DNA of 64,000 nucleotides from Chrysemys picta bellii (Eukaryota > Chordata > Testudines > Emydidae). Shown here piece after piece: positions 26,258 through 38,999 of this stretch. The translations under genes were made by a program, and so were the position numbers. Under the pieces are notes generated by a model. That model did no database searches, had not been told where the DNA came from, and worked only from the letters and a program-made list of their open reading frames with translations. The DNA lies in assembly GCF_011386835.1 (NCBI RefSeq), contig NC_088804.1, positions 37,435,549 through 37,499,548 on the forward strand, written 5' to 3'. Numbering within the stretch: position 1 is the stretch's first letter; every line of letters starts with the position of its first letter.

Positions 26258-29200
26258 CATGCACATGAAGAACTAAGATCCTGATCCCAATAAGTAACTG
26301 TACAGAATCCAGTATGAAGTGAAAACTTTTTAAATGTATCTGAGATTCCATAGAAAATGAAACAAAGATTCAGTACCTTTAAACAAGTTTGGATCATTTA
26401 AAATAACCCAAACCAGCGTAAACCAGTGTTTTAGCTGCTTAATTCAAAATATTGTAATTTTAAAACCAAAATCTAAGGGGGAATGAGGAAAAATACCAAA
26501 CAGTGTCTGGGCCAAATTCAGTGCCAGTATAAACTGTATAATTCAGTTGCAGCTTGAATTGGGGGCCCATATTTTTTTAAAAGAATCCCATCACATGCCA
26601 CGATATTTTCTCTCCAAATTTTGTTGACTTAGATTTATTGTTGTTCTACACTAGACCCAAAATCATCTCAGATGTGTCAGCCTGTGCATAGTTTTGTAGT
26701 ACGAAGCTGCGTACCAACGGCTTTTAAAATAAAAGATGGTGAGAAAATGAAAAAAAATCATTCTGACAATTTTCAGCAAACTGTTTTCCCCCGATGGTTG
26801 TCAAAATTTCATTTTGAAGGAAATGCTCCAACTCATTTTCCTGTTTTTTATTTTCATTTTATTTATTTATTACTTTTTTTTCTTTTATTGGGTGAAAGGA
26901 CTTGATTCTGAAGCCTTACTCAAGTAAAATTCGTATAGACTTCCTAACAGTTTTGCTTGAGTAAGGAGTGATGGATTTGATTGCATCTTATGATGAGTTA
27001 CATTGGAACTCTGGTCAGGCTGTGAAGGAATTCCGGAGCTGCTCACTGAAAAGATATAGAAGAAACCATTTGCATTGAGGAAGCTGGAGAATGAGGTTTA
27101 CAACACCAAGCCATGTTTTAAGAACTGATTGATGACTTAACATTTTATTCATGGCTGACATTTGTGTAGTAGAGTTGCATGCATGCCTTACTGTTCAAGA
27201 CCAGAATTTTCCAGAGATCATCACTCACATTGTGCGCTTGTCATTTCTGGAAATCTGTTCCTTATTTAGGTGCCTCTGTCGGAGCAGAAATCTTTGGAAA
27301 ATGTGGCCCCTGATCTACAAAGCATACGGTGCTATTGAAATGTCCCCGAGTGTCATCACTGCATAACGAACAGTGGCATAGCACTGGAATGCAATTTCTC
27401 CCCCACCACCTGCCAATGTGCTTCTGAATCCATCCTGAATGGAAAGGATCACTTCTAAAGGTAGTTCTATTTCCTAGTCTATACAATTCTTTGTCTTTCT
27501 CCAGAGACTGCCCACAATGTCTTGATTGTGGTGATGATTTTGAGATGTGGGCATCTGTTCACTAGGGACTAGGCTTGAGACCAACTAGCTCTTTTCACAG
27601 AGGCTAATGAGCAACAGCTATCGAATGGTAACAATTTCTGTGTCAACCTGGCCTGGATTCAAACTAGTGAGAGAGAGGTGAAAAGTATCATTATATTCCC
27701 TGACCTTTTAGGTCATCAAAAGCTGATTTTTAAAAAATAAATTAAGGGCCTCCATTTATAGTGCTGCATGGAGAGGACAATTTTTCATTACACAGATGGA
27801 AAATGTGAAGGAAGGCCTGTGAAAAATGGGATTTTGGTGGGTTTTTTCATTATTAATGTTCATGAAGGGCTAAATTTCACCTCATTCACCACTAAGCAGA
27901 AATCTCCTTCTCTCTATTCCTTCATTATTCCTTTGTGAAAAATAACAAATTTCCACTCTGGAATGCACAACACATTTCACATATTTTCCCCATGTGAAAT
28001 TTTGCTTTTTTGGGTTCTTTTTTTTTTTTTTAATGGGGAATGGTAGAAATTTGAGAGGAAACAGAAATATCTTTGCTTTTAATGACACTGACAGAACTAG
28101 ATTTGTCTCCATTAATTTGTTGCTGCTTCACATTTTTATGCACCACTCTGTCTCCTTTTTTTGCTTTTAATAACCTTCAGATGTAGAAGAAAATGTTGTT
28201 CATTGTCAGCCACAGTGATTGTAGAGCTTGACATGCCAGTGTACGTTACATGCCTGTAAACTGGCCTGCTGGGACTTTTCAACACTTAATCAGAACATCT
28301 GGTACAATAATGTACAATAGGGCCCAGTTCTGAAGACCCTTTTCAGCTGTTACTCAAAATTCCTATGGACTTCAACCGGAGTTTTGCCTGATGAAGGTCT
28401 AGGTGAGAACTTCCAGAGTTGGTCAATGCTAATAAAATTAGCGAACCTGACCTTGCTTTCTCTGCTAATAATTTCCTTGCAGCTACTATGACATGGGACC
28501 ATTCTTCTGTTGTAACTCATGGGCCAAATACTGCTCTCCTTGCTCAACTGCATCGTTCCATGGAAGTCAATGGGTCACACACCGGCCCATACTATGGCTC
28601 CTTTGAGCTGCTCCAGCAAACAGTCTAAAGTCTGTTGTTTGTGTCAGCAGTTAATTGCATCTGCCACAATGTGGGAGACTCACTGGAGATCAAGAAGCCT
28701 CTTGGAAGATCCCACGAAGAGCAACATTATTTTTTTCTAATAAAATAACCCAGTAAATTCATATTTGGGAACTTACAGTAGCATGTACACAACTTGTGTG
28801 GCAATCGGTGTCATTGTCTGATAGGTAGCATTTGTTCTATACTTGGGCACCAGAACCACACAGCAATATTTTGGAGTTGTCTCCCCCCAAATTAACCCAT
28901 AGACAACACTGATATCAGAAAGCAGCTGTCTGTACTTTAATATTACATGGAGCTGGTCAAATGATGGGGCATCAGGCTTTATGTCAGTCTAGCTTATTAC
29001 CCATACCAAATCCTTGATTTTATAGAGTCTAATTCTTTTGAGATAATAAGTGCTTCCTGCAAGATACCAAACGTGTTAAATGTTCCATTCAGGATGGGGC
29101 CCATATGTTTAACAAAGGAGTCTCTTCTTTTAGGACCAAACTCTTAAATCCTTACTCAAGAAGATTCCCATTGATATCATGATCTGTCTCCTAATTAAGT

Positions 29201-29935
29201 CATGTGCATAATCCCCATTCTATCAACATTCCACTCCCAAAAACTCAATAGCCAGCGAGAAATGAATGTTTGGATTCATTCTTGTTTTTCCTTACTGGAC
29301 GTTTATTTAACACCGGAAAGATTATTAAAGATGTTATCATCTCAGAGAGAGTTCACAGGGGAATTTCTCTCTGACTGTATTATTATTCCAAACACAGTCG
29401 GCTGGCTGTTATCTTTACCTAATAAATATATATTAAACAGGCAACACAGCTCAACTGTTCACTGACCGTAATTTCATTTGGATTTTGATATAATGTAAAT
29501 ATCATATTATCATCAGCTTTGTTCAGTTTAAAATGGTTCTACCTTTCCTTGCTTATCTGATAATCCTTTAGGTAATGGCTCATTGTCACCTTTTGGATTA
29601 ATGAAACTTTAACTGAAGTTCTCTTTTAGTATTTTCAGCCCTATTTTATTTGTGCTTCTTCCTGTTGAATTATTAGGTCTGTTGGCGATTTGTATGGACT
29701 GTTACCATTTAAAGATCATATTCTGTCTGTAGTCCCCATCCCTGGAGTAGAAGGTAGAGCCATGCTCCAAGGGATTGGGTTATTGCAATGGGCTTTACAT
29801 GGAACTACACCTTAAGACCACCCAGAAACTACAGCTAGTGCCGTATACACAGAAAACTTGTTTGCTTATGCTTCTTGCCCATGAACTGGTTTCCAATTCA
29901 TTTCCATTTGCATTTCAACATATTGGTTTTAACCC
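26258..29935. other. unannotated sequence with scattered dispersed phrases
   Basis: No gene is supported. Phrases of the 'gggcccagttctgaagaccc' and 'gggccaaatactgctctcct' type occur near 28320-28390 and 28520-28570. Around 26745-26830 a short 'ttttcagcaaactgttttcc' to 'tcaaaatttcattttgaagg' stretch resembles the AT-rich TIR family at 16306. The remainder is not recognised. Confidence 0.4.
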
Positions 29936-29943
29936 ACAATGCC

Positions 29944-30240
29944 CAGGACCGCCCAGAGGATTCAGGAAGCCTGGGTCCTTCTGCTCCAGGTCTTTGGGGC
30001 ACTTTGGCGGTGGGTCCCAGAGCGAGTGAAGGACCCGCTGCCGAAGACCCGGAGCGGAAGAAGCCCTCACTGCCAAATTGCCGCTGCTCCGGGTCTTTGG
30101 CAGCGGGTCCTTCACTCGCTCTGGGTATGTTCGGTGGCACTGAAGGACCTGCTGCTGACGACCTGCCGAAAACTCTCGTGGGGGCCCCTGCCGGGCCTGG
30201 GGCAAATTGTCCCACTTGTCCCCCACTCCGGGCGGTCTTG
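29944..30240. mobile_element. hAT element with internal GC hairpin, exact 8-bp TSD
   Basis: The left end 'caggaccgcccagagg' and right end 'ccactccgggcggtcttg' are imperfect inverted repeats. The octamer 'acaatgcc' is present exactly on both sides (29936-29943 and 30241-30248). Inside, 30016-30057 and 30081-30125 are almost perfect reverse complements, separated by about 23 bases, so the transcript or single strand would fold into a strong stem. Open frames on both strands here are by-products of GC richness. Confidence 0.9.
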
Positions 30241-30964
30241 ACAATGCCCTCAATGGTTTAGATCATCCGAGACCATCCCCTGTGAAATCAGCTGCTGCAG
30301 TTGAGCCCCTTGTTTAATTGAGATGGTTTGCGTGCAGGGGGCCAGGCTCTCAGCTAGTGAAAATCAGCCTAGCTCCACTGACTGTCAACAGAGCTACACC
30401 AGTTTACACGAGGTGGGAATCTGGCCCAGGATATTTTCAATTTTAATTTTCATGCATATAACTAGACCTCCAGATGGATTTTTAAAAAATAAATCAATAC
30501 AGCTAATAAATAAAAGCTGCCCACCCCCCACTGATCATCATCTGGTAGAGGGTCCTGCCTAACCAATTCCCACATACATCTCTTCTCTCTCGTCTTCTCC
30601 TCCTTGTCACAGATGCAACAGCCAAACCGTCATAAGCATCCCAGTTTCTTCTTACTCACTCATTCTTTCTTTCAAAAACTTGTTTTCAAGTGAACCTGTT
30701 CTCACAGAGGCAGTACCAGGGAGGAGCGATTTAAGTTATGGGATGGAAACCGTGGAAGACCCAGCATTTTTGCATGATTTTTGACCCCGCACCAGTCATC
30801 ACTTGTCAGTTTGTGGGTAGTTTTACTTTGAGTTGTGGTTTCATTTGAGCCCAAATGCAGAGAGATGAGAACTCAGCACCCACCAGACTGGAAGCTACCA
30901 AATAGCTCAGAGGTTTGTTTTGGACCACAATCAGTTCAGGCACATTCTAAACTTAAGGTGAAGA

Positions 30965-31004
<40 letters not shown>

Positions 31005-31929
31005 TTTCTTGTCATTTTCATGCACAAGATGCTCACCTTCATAGTCCTTTTACATCTCCAGTTCTGCCAATGTTTTCTTAGGCCCACTTCCAAATCTGCG
31101 ACTTCAGGAGAATTTGCCTTAGTTTGAGAAGCACCAGCCTTTGATCCCAGCAACCAAGGTCTTTATTTTTTTAAGATGGTAATTAAGTGAATTTGTAATG
31201 GAAAGTTTTTGCACTTAATGGTCCATTAGGTGTCTGAAAAGCTCTGTTTAAAAAACCAAACCAAACCAAAAAAGCACCCTCCTGTAGCTGTTTTCTGTTA
31301 TCTTTCCAATTAAATAGCTCTAAATTGAAGGTATGAACTTACAGTTCAGGAAGTGTTTAGTATTTAAACTCCATACAAATCAAAAGGCAAGACATTCACT
31401 AGCACAGACTACTATTGTTCGTTTATTATGAAAGCCCTGTGATATAGAGCACGTGGAGCCATTTGCACTCAGCCTTGGATTTGAGGTGTGATGTGTCTGT
31501 GAACCTCAATTTGTGTCCTCAGTGGCATTACTACTCTCCAACACACACCTTCCTCCACCTAAACGAGCCTGGGGTCCCCCAGCTTCATGTTTGCCATCCC
31601 CAAACTCTACCAGAACCTGTGAACTGGGCTTGGCTGTCCTAACCCACCACAATCCGAACTCTGCAAGGTCCATCCAACTCCATTGCTTACATTATGTATT
31701 CACAGCACATCAGCTGTACACCTCTAGGAGAGAAATATGGGCCTGTGACTAGAGTTCCTAGGTGCTATGGTATACAAATAACAACAAAAATAATTCCCTG
31801 CACAGAATGTTGAAAATTAATTGTCTGTTTTCTGGATATACAGGAATTGTGCCACTACAAGAAAATTATTTACATCTATAGAATGACTGCAAGCACAATG
31901 TACTGCATCTCTGTTAAATCACATTGTAC
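30241..31929. other. unannotated sequence, includes a GT microsatellite
   Basis: Apart from the microsatellite at 30968-31003 (listed separately) nothing is recognised. Short frames running through it are products of the repeat. Confidence 0.4.
30968..31003. repeat. (GT)18 microsatellite
   Basis: An uninterrupted dinucleotide run of about 36 bases, plausibly length-polymorphic. Confidence 0.97.
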
Positions 31930-32561
31930 CAGGGGTGAAAGTAACTTAAAGGACTTACCGGTACGCCAGAGTTCTGAGCAGGAGCCGTGGCCTGAACTGG
32001 AAGAGGCGTGGCCTCAACCGGAGGAGGCAGGGCCTTTAAATACCCGGGCCCTTTAAATCAAGCTAGGAGCCCCGGTGCTCAGGGGCGATTTAAAGGGCCT
32101 GGGGCTCCGGCCACCACTACCATAGTGGAGCTCTGGGCCATTTAAATCGCCGACGGAGCCCTGGGGCTCCCGGCTGCCGCCGCTACCCTGGGGCTTGGGT
32201 GGAGATTTAAAGGGCCTGGGGCTCTGCTGCAGTAGCAGTGGCCAGGAGCCCCTGGCCCTTTAAATCACTGCCAGAGCCCTGTCGCCGCTATCCCAGGGCT
32301 TTGGCAGTGGGGCTTGGGCGGCGATTTAAAGGGCCCGGGGCTCCCGGCGGCTGGAGTCCTTGGCCCTTTAAATCACCGCCAGAGCTCTGCCGCTACCCCA
32401 CGGCTCCGGCAGCAGGGCTCGGGATGTGATTTAAGGGCCCGGGGCTCCAGCCGCTACAGGGAGCCACGGGCCCTTTAAATTGCCGGCATAGGGAAGCCAG
32501 TCCGGTCCCCGGCTCTTACTGCTATGCCGTACCGAACTGTACTGCCTTACTTTCACCTCTG
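31930..32561. mobile_element. hAT element with internal ~110-bp repeats, 8-bp TSD
   Basis: The termini 'caggggtgaaagtaa' and 'ttactttcacctctg' are inverted repeats matching at 14 of 15 positions. Flanks 'cattgtac' (31922-31929) and 'cattgtat' (32562-32569) agree at 7 of 8, a hAT-type target duplication. The interior is an array in which 'gatttaaagggcc' recurs at about 32097, 32204, 32323 and 32428, alternating with the complementary 'ggccctttaaatc' near 32049, 32255, 32362 and 32469. It has no transposase frame. Confidence 0.92.
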
Positions 32562-33148
32562 CATTGTATTGCTTATTTGTAACATACTAACAGACTCATA
32601 TTCCATTACAGTTTTTTCCTTTTCTTTAACCTATGCTGCAATGACATGTAAGAAACTATCAAACTCCATAAGCAGAATGGGACACTTATTGTTACATTAA
32701 AAAAAATTACGCTTTAAAGATAAAAAGCCTGAATTCTTCCCTGAATTAGGGATGATTTGCTCAAAAGCCACCAGCACCAGAGTGGCTCTAGAACTGAGGT
32801 TTCCATCCACAGAAGATCATCTGGTGCTGTAACAGTGACATGATGTCTCCTATACTATAGCTGGCCCCTACATCTGGCAGAGGTGATGTGGCTAGCAGAA
32901 AGGTAGCATGGCCAGGAGTGTTCCCTGTGCCAAGCCGCAGAGACAACCTGTGCTCTCATGATTAACAGTAGGAAGAGTGTTTACACATGCAGCATACTTA
33001 CAAAATGACAATCAGAGCTGAGTGAATGATTTTTTTTTTTAAATTATTTTTGCCTGTTTTCCTCTTCTCAGCATATGTGTGAATAGATTCTGGTGTTTTT
33101 TCAGGTGTGTTATTCAAAATTGTTTGACAATTTTTTTTTCTACCAAAA
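32562..33148. other. unannotated sequence
   Basis: Nothing recognised. Confidence 0.45.
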
Positions 33149-33412
33149 TAAGAACATAAGAACGGCCATACTGGATCAGACCAAAGGTCCATCTAGCGCA
33201 GTATCCTGTCTTCCAACAGTGGCCCATGCCAGGTGCCCCAGAGGGAATGAACAGAACAGGTAATGATCAAGTTATCCATCCCCTGTTGCCCATTTCCAGC
33301 TTCTGGCAAACAGAGGTTAGGGACACCATCCCTGCTCCTCCTGGCTAATAGCCATTGATGGCCCTATCCTCCATCAATTTATCTAGTTCTTTTTTGAACC
33401 CCGTTTATAGTT
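33149..33412 (-). mobile_element. CR1 LINE 3' end, antisense, strongly 5'-truncated
   Basis: It carries the same antisense 3' terminus as the copy at 6857: 'agaacataagaacggccata', then 'tagcgcagtatcctgtcttc', 'gaatgaacagaacaggtaat' and 'ctaatagccattgatggccc', ending in the last ORF2 codons near 33400. It is closer to the family consensus than the 6857 copy, so probably younger. Confidence 0.85.
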
Positions 33413-35664
33413 TGCTATCTGAGTGATGTTCCTTAGCTGTGGTTGGTCACATAAGTCATTATTCCTGATTCTTGGTTGTCCAAAAGACTTACAAATGGGT
33501 TTCAGGTGCAAACATTCACAAAGAATTATTTTTAAATTAACTTTCCATGAATATTCAAACACATGAGTGCCACAGAACTGGCTGAGTGCCCTAGTAAATG
33601 GTCACTAGAATAAGTTTCTTGGACCCAGCCTTTGGATCCCATGTGCATTCAAGGCAGATGGATCTGAGTAGAGTCCAAATACTGTCTCTAGCTCTGGGCC
33701 TCTAGAACACACTGCTGGGTGCAGACTCATTGCCTGAAATGCCGTCCTTGGGATGTGAGACTCCATAGACCAATTCCTCTAGGACCTGAAACCAGTGCTG
33801 AACCTCTCAAGCCCCCCCAGTTTGCTCTGTGTACTCCCCCAGCATCTACCTGCAGCTGTGGTCATTCTGGATTACCATTTAACTCTTTGGGGACACATGG
33901 CAGAGTAAGGCAATAATCACAGGCTTTGCATAGGATATTCTTATGGCCATTCTACTGTTAGACAACACAGGAGAGTTACAGCTCTATGCAAACCAATAGA
34001 TGCCTGAATGCAATTCTCCCCGCCCACCTCCCGCAGAGTCCTTATCACTCCTGAGAGTCCACAGTCTTGGTTAGTGTCCTTGGGGGGAAGGCAAAGCCCC
34101 TTCTGCCCTCCCCCCCCCCACACCTTGTCTTTCAGACTCGCTCCCTTGCTTAGACAGCATGTCTCTTTTAAAATCAAAATGTGACACCTTCTCTGTTTCT
34201 CTTCCCACTGGGGGAGTTTCCCTGCTCCAACCCCCTGGTCGGCTGTTGGGCAGAGGGTTATTGCAACTCAGTGACTTGGCCACTAGCAATGTCACAGTCC
34301 CAGAGGTGTAGAACAATTCAGTGTTGATGACTCTTTGGTGGCTTCAGCTTCTCAGACATAGTCTGCTCCTGCTACAAACTGGGGGGTTCCTGGTCCACAC
34401 TGAAGATTATAATCATAAATGATATTTCACAAAACCAAAAGGAATCCATAAGTTCATATGGACATATGTACTGGGACTCACATTGACTGAAAATGTTTAG
34501 CAATGTTCATCCATCTCGAACAGGAATCTCTGCATTCCTTTAAATGGACTATCCCTCAGAAGTTAGCTAGGAGAGAAAGTAACTTATCGTCTACCCCAAA
34601 GCCTAGGCTTTTAGCTCCAGCAAGGACCTTACAAAGTTGTACATAGAGAAACTCAACAAGAGGCACTAATTGTATTGTGCACTGTCATCAGATATGAGCT
34701 GCACTCCGGCACTTGCTAGGGACTTTACAGGACTAGTGCAAAACCTCGTTCACGGGCCCCTTGAGAGTTTGGAAGTCATGCCAAAATCATGAGCTTTTAT
34801 TATCGCTAACTTTCCATTCTGACTAGAGCGGCTGTTCTATTTGCTTCCCTTTCAGTACAGCACTGGCTCCACCTCAACATTTGCACCTTATAAAGTGTTG
34901 TCGTGACCCGACTAGATCAGTTTATATAAGGCCCTTCAAGATCTCCAGTAATGAAGAGTAAATAACTGGGGAAAACTTTCTCTCACTTTGCAGCTTTCTT
35001 TCAGTCTCAAAAGAAATAAAACAACTTACTTAACAGCATTCTTTAATCTTCTGCACCAGTGGCCTCCTTTATAGGGTGTTATACAGAGCCAGTGTAAATC
35101 CAACCCCAGTAATGGGGTCAATGTTTCTCAACAGGTGTTGGGTGGATACAGTGTAAGATCTATTTTTTCAATAAATGTCAAGCCAGAAGGCTTGCTGTTC
35201 ATACACAGGCAAATTTAACATGTGGTTCTCTCTTTCTCTGCCCCCCCCCTTCTTTGTCCTTTCCTCATCTTTTTCTTTCCAACAGCCCAGCAAAGGCTGA
35301 TATAATAAATGCAAAGGAAGGATGCAAGTTGCATAGTTTTATGAGCAAGAGTAACTAAAAGGTTGAACATCTTCTGTGCTATGGCACAACAAACACTAAA
35401 AGTGCTGGAATCAAACATTTGTATTTTTGAAATAATTCTTTTCTCCTAGCTCCTGTTGTTGCAATGTGTTTTCTTTCCACTGGGGGGGGTCTGCAAAACA
35501 AACTTCTCTGGGAGAGGAAGCACATTCCACCTAGTAATTCAAAAAGAGCGAAGTACTAGATTTATAATCAGCCTGGGGCCTGGATCCTGAAGTCCTGAAT
35601 TACTCCTCAATCAGGCATCATGCCCTCTGAGGTCAATGGGAGGTTGGGCTAAGAAAGGAGTCCG
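33413..35664. other. unannotated sequence
   Basis: No gene or confidently named repeat. Frames at 33941-34316 on the minus strand show no family resemblance. Confidence 0.4.
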
Positions 35665-35672
35665 CTATAGTG

Positions 35673-36691
35673 TAGGGTTACCATATTTCAGCAAGAAAAA
35701 AAGAGGACGGGAGGAGCCCCGCCCTAGCCCCGCCCCTGCCCCTCCCACTTCCCGCCCCCCCAGAACCCCCAACCCTCCCCCCGTTCCTTGTCCCCTGACT
35801 GCCCCCTCCTGGGACCCCTGCCCCTAACTGCTCCCCAGGACTCCACTCCCTATCTAAGCCTCCCTGCCTCTTGTCCCCTGACTGCCCCAACCCTTATCCA
35901 CACCCCCACCCCCAGACAGACCCCTGGGACTCCCACGCCCCATCCAACCACTCCCCACCCCCTGACAGCCCCCCCCAGAACTCCCAACCCATCTAAACCC
36001 CTCTGCTCCCTGTCCCCTGACTGCTCCGATCCATCTCCCCACCCCTGCCACCTGACAGCCCCCCCCAGAACTCCCAAACACTCCCCCCCTGCTCCTTGTC
36101 CCCTGACTGCCCCCTCCTGGGACCCCTGCTCCTAACTGCCCTCCAGAACCCCACCCCCTACCTAAGACTCCCTGTTCCTTGTCCCCTAACTGCCCCCTCC
36201 TAAGACCCCCCCCCAACTGCCCCCCAGGACCCTACCCCCTACCTGTACCCTGACTGCCCAAAACTTTCTCCACTCCCCCCAAAAAGCCCCCCCCGTTTCT
36301 TGACCTCCACCTCCAGAACCTTCCTGCCCCCTGACCTCCTTACCCTGCTGCTCAGAACAGAGTGTTGGGCTCTGTGCAGCCGAGCCGGACACCTGGCTGA
36401 GCTCTCCAGCACAACAAAACTTGGTCCCTGGCCCTGCACAACAAAACCCGGTCTGGCCCTGCACAGTGCTGCCGGACTGGGCTGCAAGGGAGCTGCTGGC
36501 TCAGAATGCAGGGCGGATCCGGCTCCTCTACAGCTGCTCCTGAGTCCAGCCCGGGACTTCCCTGCAGCCCTCCCAACACTCGCTCTGCTAATCCCGGACA
36601 TTGTGAGTGCTTTACAAATTCCCCCCGGACGCTATTTTTAGCACACAAAAGGAGGACATGTCCGGGGAAATCCGGACGTATGGTAACCCTA
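35673..36691. mobile_element. 1.02 kb hAT element with C-rich minisatellite, exact TSD
   Basis: The left end 'tagggttaccata' is exactly the reverse complement of the right end 'tatggtaacccta'. 'ctatagtg' is present on both sides (35665-35672 and 36692-36699), an exact 8-bp duplication. The interior is strongly strand-asymmetric: a C-rich minisatellite in which 'cccctgactgcccc' or close variants start near 35792, 35875, 36014, 36100 and 36183, mostly 83-86 bases apart. The 3' part (36350-36640) is GC-rich but not repetitive. Open frames of up to 120 codons on both strands reflect low stop frequency, not genes. Confidence 0.93.
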
Positions 36692-37393
36692 CTATAGTGC
36701 CCATGTTTACCAAGCTGAAATCAGAAACTGAGGAAACATCAGGAATAGCATGACATGATTGCATAGACACTATGCAGTGACACAGTAATGGTCAGTCCAC
36801 AGAGTTAAAAATTCAGACAGATTGTCACTGAATAAATGTGAACAACATATAAACTCAAGGCCTCTGTAATCAGCTCATAGATACTCTATGAACAGACAGA
36901 GACTAACCCAGTGAAATATTAATTGTTCATTGTTAATTATGATCTAACTCTAGATATGAAATGGTTTTGTCAATAGGCCTACAAAAATCTTAATTTATAT
37001 TAGATTTGATTATAATGGAATTTGTCTGCCAATCTGATTTCTGGATAGCTCAGTATTATTCAGTCAGAAACCAACTTATTCATAAAAGAGTGCCCTGTGT
37101 TTCTTGAAATTCTTTTTTGATAAACCGAGCAACAATCCTGGAAACACTCATGTGTATGAATAGTTCCAATCAACGGCGTAAGTGTGGGCAGGATTGATGC
37201 CCTAGATTCTAATTGTCTGAAATAGACAAGGTGTCCGCTAAACCTGTTTGACTCTATCTGGTCAATACTGGAAGTTGGAATCTAGCACTCTTGTGCCTCA
37301 GTGTCATTCTGATTACATCTACCTTTGATTATATCAGTAGAGCAGCAATAGTGTCATAGTGTAGAACACAGTCACAAGATCAATGTCTCGTTT
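36692..37393. other. unannotated sequence
   Basis: Nothing recognised beyond the target-site duplication of the preceding element. Confidence 0.45.
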
Positions 37394-37708
37394 CCAGCTG
37401 GTCAACATATTTTTTTTCATTTTTTCATCCAAAAAGTGTTTTTCATAAACAAAACATTTCATTTATGTTAAAATTTTCCAGTTTGTCATAGAAAAAATGG
37501 CAACTTAAAGCCAATTTTTTTTTACCTAAAACCAAGGTTTTTTTACTGAAAATAGTTACCAGAAAGGGTTTTGGAACCCCAGAACTTTTCATTTTAGAGA
37601 GGTTTTTCTGTTGAAAAAAACAATACCGTGGTAGGATTTGTTTGTTAAATGGCAGTTTTCTGATATTTCCCATGAAAAATAATTGCCCTTTTTTCCCAAC
37701 CAGCTCTA
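37394..37708. mobile_element. AT-rich TIR element, 'agctggt' ends
   Basis: Ends 'ccagctggtcaacat' and 'cccaaccagctctag' are imperfect inverted repeats. The body is made of 'ttttcattttttcatcc' and 'gaaaatagttaccag' type runs that can pair with each other. It is related in style to 16306-16758. No clean target duplication. Confidence 0.55.
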
Positions 37709-38084
37709 GGTATCAACAAACATCTGTGAGCCTGATGCAACAGCCATTGGACTCAATGATAAAACTACCATTTTTAATAGAATAGGAGCGGTGCCTAAGG
37801 TGGGAATATTCTCACTCTTCCTTCAGCTCCTTCTCAAAATCCACTTCAGTGGCACTGCTTGGATGAGGCAGGTCTACTTTTAAAGGTAGTAGGATCAAGT
37901 AGTAATAAGTAAGGTAGTAGTAGCAGGTAATAAGTAAGGGGTTGCAGAATCAAGCTCTTTTTTAGTAGTTTTCGAGGTTATTTTGACTTTGTCAGCACCA
38001 GGAAGCCGCTCAGGTCTTGCAGCTCAGTCCTGGTATGATTTAGTAATGGTGTAAGTGATTTATTTCTGCTGAGTATATATTCAT

Positions 38085-38290
38085 AGATTTTCAAGGCCAG
38101 AAGGGACCATTAGATCATTTAGTCTGGCCTCCTGCATAACACAGGCCGTGCAATTTCATCTAGTAACTTGCACTTGTCTACAGAATGTTTTCTGGGGAGG
38201 CATCCATTCTATACCTGAAGCCTTCATGCGACACGAGATTGTACAATGAGCTATGGAAATCCAGTAGGACAGTATTGCTTTTTTCTCTCG
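38085..38290 (-). repeat. old CR1/L3-type LINE fragment, antisense
   Basis: 'tcatagattttcaaggccag', 'aagggaccattagatcattt' and 'agtctggcctcctgcataac' form a diverged antisense LINE 3' terminus of the CR1/L3 group. Confidence 0.6.
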
Positions 38291-38871
38291 TTCACTTTGA
38301 AATTATACATATAAGCTCTTGGGGGGGAAAAGGTCTAGCTACACATTGTTTCAAGAAATAATAAAATGCAGAGTTAAAGTAATATCATACAAGGCCCCGT
38401 TCCTGCAAGTGGAACTTTGCATCTTCACAGAGACTCCATTGACATAGGAGTCTGCCCAAGTCTATCAGTTTGAAAGATTGGGGCTAAAAATAGAACAATT
38501 AAAAGTATATCAAACCTCCTGAAAAGTCCACAAAACTGATCACCAGAGAGGCAGCTAGGTATAAAACAATACAGAAGTATACATAATAGACAAATATTTT
38601 TGAGCTTATTTAATTTTACTGCCACTTTAAAATTTTGGCGCTTGACACTGAGAATTAGGAAGGCTGAAGCTGTCAGAATTTGACTCCGGATCAACTGCAA
38701 CATTGGAGTATCTTTTGTTGTATTTTATGAATTTGAGCGAATATCAATTCAGACATTGCAAGCATAAAACAAATAGTAACACAGGGCCAAATCCTGTTTT
38801 CTCTTGAGGAGCTTCAGCTCTCATTTATTTGGTGGGTGTCACAGTTGCTCAGTAGTTCTTGCAGTTTGGCC

Positions 38872-38960
38872 TTTCAATGTAAGCTACTTGGGACAGGGAC
38901 TGTATATTCGCTATACTTTGTATAATACCCCGTGCATTGACAGCATGCAATAATACTAAT
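38872..38960 (+). repeat. short L2-like tail
   Basis: 'aatgtaagctacttgggaca' then 'gggactgtatattcgctata' follows the L2-type 3' tail pattern (compare 40819-40934). Degenerate. Confidence 0.4.
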
Positions 38961-38999
38961 ATAGCAAAGTGCAATCCAATGTAAACAGAATTGATCCAC

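Noticed and set aside
29875..30261. Overlapping frames of 100-128 codons
   Set aside because: They are explained by the GC hairpin hAT element at 29944-30240.
30953..31153. Frame through the GT microsatellite
   Set aside because: It is repeat-derived with alternating two-residue translation.
35678..36648. Several frames of 70-120 codons on both strands
   Set aside because: They are by-products of the C-rich minisatellite in the hAT element; proline/serine or glycine-rich translations with no domain.
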